Source: Bacillota bacterium (lineage in GTDB: Bacteria > Bacillota_A > Clostridia > DSM-8532). Taken from it: a stretch of DNA of 9,965 nt. This document shows positions 1-6,213 of this stretch, one piece after another. The stretch covers positions 1 through 9,965 of the forward strand of contig JAFADM010000456.1 in assembly GCA_023424865.1 (NCBI GenBank), in the 5' to 3' direction. The position numbers and the translations under genes are program-made. Under the pieces are notes generated by a model. That model ran no database searches. It worked only from the letters and a program-made list of their open reading frames with translations, and was not told where the DNA came from. Each line of letters starts with the position of its first letter. Within the stretch, counting starts at the first letter, position 1.

Positions 1-80
1 AGAATGGCGATAACCACGATGAGCTCCATCAAAGAGAAGCCTTTTTGATTCTTGAAAAATTCCTTGAGTTTCTTAAACAT
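1..80 (-). CDS. Type IV prepilin, N-terminal fragment (runs off left edge)
   Basis: Only the first 26 codons are in the window; the gene continues past base 1. The protein starts with a short, lysine-rich leader of 14 residues ending in glycine, followed by a hydrophobic stretch reading GFSLMELIVVIAI. This is the classic prepilin signature: PilD-type peptidase cuts between Gly14 and Phe15, the new N-terminal Phe is methylated, and Glu at mature position 5 is present. The hydrophobic helix would sit in the membrane and later form the pilus core. A GAGGAGA ribosome site at 88-94 lies a few bases before the ATG. It follows pilC by 35 bases, so it is probably the fourth gene of the pilB operon. 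Whether it is the major pilin or a minor one cannot be told without the C-terminal part. Confidence 0.93.
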   Translation of the reverse strand, partial: MFKKLKEFFKNQKGFSLMELIVVIAI

Positions 81-115
81 ACGAATCTCTCCTCACAATA
101 AATTTACTCTATTTA

Positions 116-1321
116 TCAACCAATGCCACCGTACATGCCGAACATGGGCTGTACAATGGATATGATTATAAATCCTACTACCACGGCCAGAACAACCATG
201 ATTAGGGGTTCCAGCATTGTTGTCATTTGTCCTACGGCGGCCTCCACCTCTATGTCGTAAAAATCGGCTGTTTTTTCAAGGATGCTTTCCATGGTACCGG
301 TATCCTCGCCGATACGCAGCATATGAACTACCATTGGCGGAAAAATGCCTATTTTGCCCACTGGCTGCGCCAGGCTAACACCTCTGCTTACCTCCTCTCC
401 CGCTTTCCTAAGCCCTACTTCCACCACATGGTTGTCCACTACCTTAGCCGCCACATCAAGTGAGGTTAACAAGGGAAGTCCGGATGACAGCAACGTGCTG
501 AGTGTTCTTGTAAACCGGGATGAAATAATTTTTTTATTCAAAGGCCCAAAAATGGGGACTCTGAGCTTGAATCCGTCCAGGGTAATCTTTCCTATATCCG
601 TAGAAGCATACCTCTTAAGAAGGAAGAAGACTCCGGCGATGATGAATAGCAAAATATACCATTTGGTTTTTACAAAATCACTGATAGCAAGCAGCGCCTT
701 TGTTGTTGCGGGAAGCTCCATATTCATCCCGGAAAATAAGCCTACGAAGGTTGGCACAACAAAGGTTACAAGAATAGTGATAACAATAACCGCTACGGTT
801 GACACCACTGCGGGATAGACAAGGGCCCCCTTTATCTTCTTGTTAAGCCGGTTTTCCTTTTCAAAATGGAGTGCCATTCTTTCAAAGGAGGTGTCCAGAG
901 TACCGCTTAATTCTCCAGCCTCCACCATGTTTACCAGTATGGAAGGAAAAACCTTGTGCTCCTTCATGGCCGACGATAGGGTATTGCCTTTCTGCACCAC
1001 TTCATAAACCTTTTCCACAACTGCCTTAAGGGCGTCATGATCTGTCTGCTGCCTGATAATATCCAGACAGCCCAAAACAGAGATGCCTGCGTTGATAATA
1101 GTGGCAAACTGTCTGCAGAAAATGGCAATATCGTTTATTTTCACTTTTCTGGCAAAGCTGAAGGAAATATCCTTATGTAACAAACCCTGCTCTGAAACCT
1201 CAAGAGGAAAATAGCCCTTATTCTTGAGATTGGCGATAACAAAGGGCTTATCCTTTGCTTCCAGGGTCCCCTTTACGGTGGCACCATCCAGCGTTTTTGC
1301 CTTATAGCTGTATATTGGCAT
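116..1321 (-). CDS. pilC: Type IV pilus inner-membrane platform protein PilC (GspF family)
   Basis: PilC is the polytopic membrane platform on which the PilB and PilT motors act to add or remove pilin subunits. The 401-residue length is normal for the family. Two T2SSF/GspF domains are seen, with matching repeats beginning FCRQFATIINAGIS (about 68-81) and FTRTLSTLLSSGLP (about 270-283), each containing the conserved Glu-Gly-type helices (EAGELSGTLD near 134, IGEDTGTMES near 337). Hydrophobic segments lie at about 168-194, 221-237 and 369-393, which matches the usual three transmembrane helices with the last at the C-terminus. The ATG shares one base with the pilT stop (TAATG), implying translational coupling, and the prepilin gene follows after 35 bases. 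No frameshift or missing region is seen. A type II secretion F protein is the only real alternative, and the neighbouring pilT argues against it. Confidence 0.95.
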   Translation of the reverse strand: MPIYSYKAKTLDGATVKGTLEAKDKPFVIANLKNKGYFPLEVSEQGLLHKDISFSFARKVKINDIAIFCRQFATIINAGISVLGCLDIIRQQTDHDALKAVVEKVYEVVQKGNTLSSAMKEHKVFPSILVNMVEAGELSGTLDTSFERMALHFEKENRLNKKIKGALVYPAVVSTVAVIVITILVTFVVPTFVGLFSGMNMELPATTKALLAISDFVKTKWYILLFIIAGVFFLLKRYASTDIGKITLDGFKLRVPIFGPLNKKIISSRFTRTLSTLLSSGLPLLTSLDVAAKVVDNHVVEVGLRKAGEEVSRGVSLAQPVGKIGIFPPMVVHMLRIGEDTGTMESILEKTADFYDIEVEAAVGQMTTMLEPLIMVVLAVVVGFIIISIVQPMFGMYGGIG

Positions 1322-2373
1322 TATCCTATCATCCTTTTCAGCATTTCCTGATCCACGGCATAAATATTAGCTTCTTCCAAATCAATGATGCCTCTTTTAT
1401 ACAAATCTGCCAGGGAAAAATCCATGGTCTGCATGCCAAATCGCATCCCGGTCTGTATAATGGAATCGATTTGATGAGTTTTGCCTTCACGGATAAGATT
1501 GCTTATAGCCGGGTTGGCCATCATGATTTCAAGGGCCACAGCCCGTCCGCTTTTATCCTTTTTGGGAATAAGCTGCTGGGAAACGACTCCCTGCAATACG
1601 GTTGAAAGCTGAATCTTAATCTGCTGCTGCTGATAGGGAGGAAAAACGTCAATAATTCTGTCGATTGTTTTGGCAGCCCCAATGGTGTGCAGGGTTGAAA
1701 AAACCAGATGTCCCGTTTCGGCAGCCGTTATAGCAATGGATATAGTTTCCAGATCCCGCATCTCACCCACCAGGATGATGTCGGGATCCTGTCTAAGAGC
1801 TGCTCGCAGCGCATCCTTATAGGTTCTGGAATCATGACCCATCTCACGCTGATTGACAATGCTTTTCTGATGCTTGTGGAGGTATTCAATGGGATCCTCA
1901 AGAGTTAATATATGAGCGCTTCGCTCGCTGTTGATGATATTAATAAGGGCAGCCAGCGTGGTTGATTTCCCGCTTCCGGTAGGACCTGTAACCAGTACCA
2001 GTCCACGGGTTTTCTTAGCCAGCTGGGTAACGGTAAAGGGAAGTCCAAGCTCCTCCGGGCTGGGAATTCTGGAAGCTACAAGACGAAGTGCGGCAGCATA
2101 AGTGCCCCTTTGCCTGTAGACATTCACTCTGAACCTTCCGAGTCCGGGTAAGGAAATGGATAAATCAATTTCACCTACTTCTTCCAGTTCCTTGAACTGC
2201 TCCTGGGTAAGAAGCTGCTCGACTATGCCTTTGGTATCTTCAGGCAAAAGCCTGTTATCTCCGATAGCAATAAGCTCGCCATTCTGACGCATAATGGGCG
2301 GCGTACCCACTGTTATATGAAGATCCGAAGCCTTGTTTTCAATTGTATATTTCAATAATTCATTAATGTCCAT
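1321..2373 (-). CDS. pilT: Type IV pilus retraction ATPase PilT
   Basis: PilT is a cytoplasmic hexameric ATPase that powers pilus disassembly and retraction, giving twitching motility and DNA or surface pulling. The 350-residue length is typical. Visible motifs: N-terminal PAS-like domain beginning MDINELLKYTIENKASDLHI; Walker A GPTGSGKS at 130-137; Asp box HILTLEDPIEYLH at about 154-166; Walker B with DPDIILVGEMRD at about 193-204; the His box GHLVFSTLHT just after; and AISNLIREGK near 288-297, matching the AIRNLIRE signature that separates PilT from PilB. The start has a GAGGAAG ribosome site at 2380-2386. The 61-base spacer from pilB is very AT-rich and contains ATTTATTTAT twice (2402-2411 and 2422-2431), with no terminator visible, so co-transcription with pilB is likely. 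The stop overlaps the pilC start by one base. Confidence 0.96.
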   Translation of the reverse strand: MDINELLKYTIENKASDLHITVGTPPIMRQNGELIAIGDNRLLPEDTKGIVEQLLTQEQFKELEEVGEIDLSISLPGLGRFRVNVYRQRGTYAAALRLVASRIPSPEELGLPFTVTQLAKKTRGLVLVTGPTGSGKSTTLAALINIINSERSAHILTLEDPIEYLHKHQKSIVNQREMGHDSRTYKDALRAALRQDPDIILVGEMRDLETISIAITAAETGHLVFSTLHTIGAAKTIDRIIDVFPPYQQQQIKIQLSTVLQGVVSQQLIPKKDKSGRAVALEIMMANPAISNLIREGKTHQIDSIIQTGMRFGMQTMDFSLADLYKRGIIDLEEANIYAVDQEMLKRMIG

Positions 2374-2434
2374 GCGTATCTTCCTCGGATGTTCTTAATT
2401 CATTTATTTATTCTAATTTGTATTTATTTATGGT

Positions 2435-4123
2435 TTATGTTGTGTAAGCGACTCTCACCAATTCGTCTACCGTTGTAGTGCCCTGAAGTACCACCCGGCG
2501 GCAGCTGTCTTGCAGGGTATGCATTCCTTCGATGACCGCCTGCTGCTTTATCTGGTCGGAGCTTGAGCCGGCATTAATTAAGTGCCGTATTTTTGCAGAC
2601 ATGGGCATGATTTCGTAAACACCTGTTCTTCCGTGATAGCCGGAGTGATTACAAAAGCCGCACCCCTTGCCCTTATATAAAGTAATCCCTTCTTCCGGGC
2701 TTATGCCCAGAAGTTCTGTCTCGTCTTTACCCGGCTTATAGCCTTCCTTGCATCTGGGGCAAATTCTCCTTACCAGTCTTTGTGAGATAATGCCCACAAG
2801 GGATGTACTGATAAGAAAGGGTTCGATATTCATATCCAAAAGTCTGGCAATGGTTCCTGCAGCATCGTTTGTATGTAAGGTGCTTACCACCAGGTGCCCT
2901 GTGACCGCAGCTCTTACTGCGATTTCAACCGTTTCCGAATCCCGGATTTCTCCCACCATGATAATGTTGGGGTCCTGACGCAATATGGCTCTGAGTGCGC
3001 CTGCAAAATCAAGTCCCGCCTTGGGATTAACCTGAACTTGGTTAACTCCGTCCAGCGTGGTTTCAACAGGGTCTTCAACAGTTATTATGTTTATGGCTTC
3101 ATTGTTAAGCTCCCGGATAGTGGTATATAGAGTAGTGGTTTTTCCGCTTCCGGTAGGGCCTGTAATAAGAATAATGCCATAAGGATTCTTTAGTATTCCC
3201 TCAAATTTCTTTAAATCATCCTCGAAAAATCCCAGGCTCTCCTTTGGCTTTAGAAGACTGTTTTTATCCGTTATCCGTATAACAACCTTTTCCCCGTATA
3301 CCGTTGGAAGCACGGAGACTCTGAGATCATAATCGTTATTGTCTACGAGCATTGAAATTCTGCCGTCCTGAGGTTTCCTTTTTTCAGCGATATTCATTTC
3401 ACCTGTAATCTTTATCCTGGTCACAATAGCGGGAAGAAGCTGTATGTCGTGCTGCATGACTTCCTTCAGCTGTCCGTCCACCCGGTACCGGATTCGGATA
3501 TGCTTTTTATAAGGTTCAAGATGAATATCACTGGCTTTAAGACGAACGCCCTGTTCAATGATAGAATTTACCAGCTTTACAATGGGTGCGCTGTTGACAA
3601 CCTCTTCCAGCTCGCCCTCCAACGCTGCGGCCTGGGTTATGATGCCGTATTCCTTTTTGTACTCTTCGGCTGCCTTCATGGCTTCCTGCTTGCCGTAATT
3701 CAAGTCAATGGCCTTACCAATTTCGGCAGAGGTTGCAATAACAGGACGGACTTCCAGGCCGGTAAATATTTTTACGTCGTCTATCGCAAAAATATTCAGA
3801 GGATCACTCATGGCTACGACTAAAACGGATCCCTCTTTTTTTATGGGAATGAGATCGTGCCTTTTGGCCAAATTTTCACTTATCAGCTTTGTCGCCTCAG
3901 GATCAATATCAAACTTACCAAGGTTGACATGAGTAATTCCCAATTGGAACTCCAAAACCTCGATAATCTGATCCTCAGTCACTATTTTCTCGCTGACTAA
4001 AATTTCCCCCAGCTTTTTTCCTGTTTTCTTTTGCAACGACAAAGAGTGCTCCAGTTGCTCGTTTGATACTAAGCCAACCTCAACCAGCAGATCCCCCAAC
4101 CTTTTTTTACGGTTTTTCAGCAT
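2435..4123 (-). CDS. pilB: Type IV pilus assembly ATPase PilB with MshEN N-terminal domain
   Basis: PilB is the hexameric cytoplasmic motor that drives pilus extension through PilC. The 562 residues have the usual order: an N-terminal MshEN (GspE_N) domain, a middle domain, then the secretion ATPase. Walker A GPTGSGKT is at 322-329, the Asp box VEDPVE follows at about 354, and the Walker B region DPNIIMVGEIRD is near 383-394. A zinc-binding C-X2-C-X29-C-X2-C stands between about 453 and 490, as in GspE and PilB. Residues 8-31 and 37-60 form two 24-residue repeats (RLG..L...G......L...L..Q, then KLG..L) separated by five residues, the arrangement known in MshE-type cyclic-di-GMP-binding domains. 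The first repeat keeps R8, L9, G10, G17 and Q31; in the second, G17's equivalent is Lys46. The ATG has a strong GAGGAG site (4129-4134) with a 5-base spacer. It is the first gene of the pilB-pilT-pilC-pilin operon and follows a 332-base gap with a promoter and structured leader. GspE of type II secretion is less likely given pilT next door. Confidence 0.96.
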   Translation of the reverse strand: MLKNRKKRLGDLLVEVGLVSNEQLEHSLSLQKKTGKKLGEILVSEKIVTEDQIIEVLEFQLGITHVNLGKFDIDPEATKLISENLAKRHDLIPIKKEGSVLVVAMSDPLNIFAIDDVKIFTGLEVRPVIATSAEIGKAIDLNYGKQEAMKAAEEYKKEYGIITQAAALEGELEEVVNSAPIVKLVNSIIEQGVRLKASDIHLEPYKKHIRIRYRVDGQLKEVMQHDIQLLPAIVTRIKITGEMNIAEKRKPQDGRISMLVDNNDYDLRVSVLPTVYGEKVVIRITDKNSLLKPKESLGFFEDDLKKFEGILKNPYGIILITGPTGSGKTTTLYTTIRELNNEAINIITVEDPVETTLDGVNQVQVNPKAGLDFAGALRAILRQDPNIIMVGEIRDSETVEIAVRAAVTGHLVVSTLHTNDAAGTIARLLDMNIEPFLISTSLVGIISQRLVRRICPRCKEGYKPGKDETELLGISPEEGITLYKGKGCGFCNHSGYHGRTGVYEIMPMSAKIRHLINAGSSSDQIKQQAVIEGMHTLQDSCRRVVLQGTTTVDELVRVAYTT

Positions 4124-4125
4124 TT

Positions 4126-4280
4126 GCTCTCCTCAAAAAATAACCTATTCCTATTGGTGTGAGTTGACATAGAAAAGCCCGGTTGCTTATTACCATAATA
4201 TTAATGATGTACAAAATTATGACAATCCGGGTGAGCTTTACAGCACATAGGAGAAAAGTCCTATTTAAATAGTGCTTATT
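4126..4280 (-). promoter_or_regulatory. Structured 5' leader of the pilB operon (candidate cis-regulatory RNA)
   Basis: The predicted transcript start near 4280 leaves about 155 nt before the pilB ATG. Two folds are readable by eye on the minus-strand RNA. Hairpin 1 (4242-4276) pairs AGCAC with GUGCU and AUAGGA with UCCUAU, with a 6-nt loop CUUUUC and a 7-nt bulge on the 5' side. Hairpin 2 (4175-4238) stacks AAGC/GCUU, CCGG/CCGG, UUG/CAA and CAUAAU/AUUAUG, separated by a UCAC bulge, small bulges and an 8-nt internal strand; it is followed by UUUUCU, which is a poor terminator tract. The pilB ribosome site at 4129-4134 is not inside either hairpin. I looked for the cyclic-di-GMP-I core (CACAGGG...GCAAAGCC) and saw nothing like it; a cyclic-di-GMP-II match is also not evident. 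Function is unknown; folding and conservation are untested. Confidence 0.4.
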
Positions 4281-4286
4281 TCCTAT

Positions 4287-4315
4287 ATTATACCTTTTTC
4301 TGATTACATGCAATA
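4287..4315 (-). promoter_or_regulatory. Predicted sigma-A-type promoter of the pilB operon
   Basis: On the minus strand a perfect -10 box TATAAT occupies 4292-4287. Upstream, TTGCAT (4313-4308) has three of six consensus -35 bases at a short 15-base spacing; reading TATTGC (4315-4310) instead gives 17 bases but a worse match. The bases upstream of the -35 (about 4316-4337) are A/T-rich and could act as an UP element. Transcription would start near 4280, about 155 nt before the pilB ATG. The -10 is convincing; the -35 is weak, so an activator may be involved. Confidence 0.5.
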
Positions 4316-4345
4316 ACTGTTTAATTAATAAGAAGTACAATCGAT

Positions 4346-4357
4346 GCGGTTTTCCGC
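4346..4357. repeat. Short GC-rich inverted repeat upstream of the pilB promoter
   Basis: GCGG-TTTT-CCGC is a perfect 4-base inverted repeat with a 4-base centre, standing out in an A/T-rich spacer. It sits about 30 bases upstream of the predicted -35 box of the pilB promoter, a place where an activator could bind. It is not followed by a T-run on either strand, so it is not a usual intrinsic terminator. The rest of the spacer between the pilD stop and this repeat (4358-4456) shows A- and T-runs but no clear gene, terminator or other element. Confidence 0.25.
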
Positions 4358-4456
4358 GCGAAAAACTATTGAAAATGTCCTAAAGAAGTTGGGAATTGTA
4401 TGAAGTGGAAAAATGACGGCAGAGTTTAGCCTCAAAAAGTAAAAAAAGGAATGAAA

Positions 4457-5254
4457 TTAGAGGCCGCTCAAGTGCAAATACCAATCTATAAGCTGATTTC
4501 CCCATAAAACGGCAATGAAGGTGCCTGCAATAATATACGGACCGAAGGGCATCTGACTTTTTCGGCTTAACCTTTTGGCAATCATAAAAACAATACCGGC
4601 AGCCGCACCGAGGAGTGTACTTAGAAAAAGGGCTACAAGTGTGAGCTTCCAGCCAAGAACCAAGCCAATAGGAATAAAAAGCTTTACATCCCCCATCCCC
4701 ATAGCCGTGGACTTGTAGATGAAAAGGCCCAAAACAGCCACCAGAAGTAAAAAACCTGAGGCTGAAACCATTCCCAGTAAAGGGGTGTACCAATAAGAAG
4801 GTGAAAAAAGCCCAAAGGGAAGGAATAGATTGTAAAAGAAAACGGCCACACCTGCAACAAGGCCTGCTAAGACCAGGCCGTTGGGTATTATCATATGGTC
4901 AAGATCAATAAAAAGAATAGGGATAAGAATCGTAAACAGATAAATAAGGACCGCACTTTCAAAGGTTAATCCAAACCGCAAAAAAAGCACAACCCATACG
5001 GCACCCGTTAAGAATTCCACAATAGGATAACGAATGGAAATTGGACTCTTGCAGCTTCGACATTTGCCTCCCAGAAGCAAATAACTGAGAACCGGAATGA
5101 GATCCCTTCTTTTGATGGGGGTCTGACAATGAGGACAGTGGGATGCGGGAAAAGCGACAGAGGCTTTTCGAGGAATCCTATGTATGCATACATTTAAAAA
5201 CGAACCAAAGCAAAGCCCGAAAACAAATACAAAAAAACTGATAAAAAAAGTCAT
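4457..5254 (-). CDS. pilD: Prepilin peptidase / N-methyltransferase PilD (A24 family)
   Basis: PilD is a membrane aspartyl protease that removes the short prepilin leader and methylates the new N-terminal residue; its substrate here would include the pilin starting at base 80. The 265 residues are typical. The N-terminal half carries the cytoplasmic zinc motif C40-X2-C43-X21-C65-X2-C68 found in bifunctional enzymes, preceded by GSFLNVCIHRIPR (about 17-29). The two aspartate regions of the protease are FIDLDHMIIPN (115-125) and GMGDVKL (186-192). At least seven hydrophobic segments are readable along the chain, and a C-terminal FGPYI (about 237-241) matches the family. The ATG overlaps the stop of the upstream AIR-synthase-like gene as ATGA, so translation is probably coupled. 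It is followed by the 332-base gap before pilB, without a convincing terminator. Confidence 0.96.
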   Translation of the reverse strand: MTFFISFFVFVFGLCFGSFLNVCIHRIPRKASVAFPASHCPHCQTPIKRRDLIPVLSYLLLGGKCRSCKSPISIRYPIVEFLTGAVWVVLFLRFGLTFESAVLIYLFTILIPILFIDLDHMIIPNGLVLAGLVAGVAVFFYNLFLPFGLFSPSYWYTPLLGMVSASGFLLLVAVLGLFIYKSTAMGMGDVKLFIPIGLVLGWKLTLVALFLSTLLGAAAGIVFMIAKRLSRKSQMPFGPYIIAGTFIAVLWGNQLIDWYLHLSGL

Positions 5255-6213
5255 TGAAGCTTCTCGCCCTTCCTTTTTCTTTCTCCGTTTTCGGGCAAAC
5301 CTCCCGCCTCAGGCGCGCTAATAGCGATTTGCCCTCCAGCCTCCAGAAGACAGAGCTTTTTCCCGAAAACAACCCTACCTATAATAGTAGCCTTAATGTT
5401 GTCTTCATGTAAAGTGCGAAGAAGCGATTCACCATTGGGAGTTGAAATAAGCAGAGAGCCGGTTGAAGGCAATTTCAAAGGATCAAGGTCGAGCTTGCTG
5501 CAAATAATTCGCGTATTTTCCAGAACAGGTATATAGTTACTTTCAATTTCAACACCAAAGCCCGATTGAAGGTATAAATCCCACACCGCGCCCAGAATGC
5601 CCTTCTCGGAAAGGTTAATGATGGCATTGACACCATAGCGGAGAGCAAGTGTGCTTTCTTTGACGGTATTTAAATCACAGAGCCGCTTTTGAGTGCTGCA
5701 TAACAGTTCTGAGCCCTGACCGGGATCAAAAAGGCTGTAAAAGCGCTTGCCTAATAGAAGCGTAGCTTCAAAGGCGGCATACTTTGTCAGTATAAGATCA
5801 TCACCCGGTTTTGCAACACACGGGATGCAAGGTTGAAGTGCTTCATTTCCTTTTGCGGATGCCAGGGCCTTAACCGTTGGGCATTCAACCGATTCATTGG
5901 TTATAATGTCAATAGCTGTTATATCGACAGAAAAAATCCCGGCAGCCTGTTTAACCTGAGATAGAAGCTCAGCCTTAGCCGATGCTTCATAATGGGTGGG
6001 TAAAAATAAAAATACCTGAACTGCCTTGGGCTCTGTCCCGGCGGCAGCGAGGCTGTTACATGCACGGCTAACAGCCAACAGCCCCGGATATTCATCCGAG
6101 GCTGTGCATAAGCCTGAAAAAGCTTCCTGGTTATTCAAATGACACGCAACGGGTATTTCACCTACCGGCAGCTTTATAGGCTGCTCATTTGGTACTCTTC
6201 CCCTGATCGGCAT
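5251..6213 (-). CDS. AIR synthase / HypE-like protein with degenerate active site
   Basis: A 320-residue protein related to the PurM/HypE/SelD/ThiL superfamily, whose members bind ATP and make or use acyl-phosphate-type intermediates. Resemblance is visible in NSLAAAGTEP (53-62; family N-D-I/L-A..G..P), KPGDDLILTK (135-144), KGILGAVWDLYLQSGFGVEI (204-223) and a C-terminal STGSLLISTPNGESLLRTLHE...IKATIIGRV (250-281), typical of HypE and clostridial AIR-synthase-related proteins. However, the acidic residues expected for Mg-ATP binding are largely missing: no N-terminal GDD/GEDCA motif, Ser54 in place of the Asp of NDIA, and INLSEKG (199-205) where HDxTxGG is usual. The reading frame extends further upstream, but the ATG at 6213 is preceded by GGAGGAAG and matches the expected domain start; it overlaps DUF2225 by 29 bases. 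The stop overlaps pilD as ATGA. The molecular function is unknown; the coupling suggests a role tied to pilus biogenesis. Confidence 0.8.
   Translation of the reverse strand: MPIRGRVPNEQPIKLPVGEIPVACHLNNQEAFSGLCTASDEYPGLLAVSRACNSLAAAGTEPKAVQVFLFLPTHYEASAKAELLSQVKQAAGIFSVDITAIDIITNESVECPTVKALASAKGNEALQPCIPCVAKPGDDLILTKYAAFEATLLLGKRFYSLFDPGQGSELLCSTQKRLCDLNTVKESTLALRYGVNAIINLSEKGILGAVWDLYLQSGFGVEIESNYIPVLENTRIICSKLDLDPLKLPSTGSLLISTPNGESLLRTLHEDNIKATIIGRVVFGKKLCLLEAGGQIAISAPEAGGLPENGERKRKGEKLQ

Noticed and set aside
345..818. Long plus-strand open frames opposite pilC, and similar ones opposite other genes
   Set aside because: All are antisense shadows of genes with clear family motifs; none has a recognisable domain or supporting ribosome site.
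4126..4280. Cyclic-di-GMP-I or -II riboswitch in the pilB leader
   Set aside because: The conserved core sequences I remember for class I are absent, and no convincing class II core is seen; a covariance-model search would be decisive.
4107..4340. 77-codon open frame on the minus strand across the pilB leader
   Set aside because: It overlaps the pilB start, the predicted promoter and the hairpins, has no good ribosome site and resembles no family I know; its composition is what A/T-rich spacer DNA gives by chance.
4346..4357. GCGGTTTTCCGC as terminator of the pilD transcript
   Set aside because: Only 4 bp of stem, and the minus strand continues with ATCGATTG rather than a T-run.
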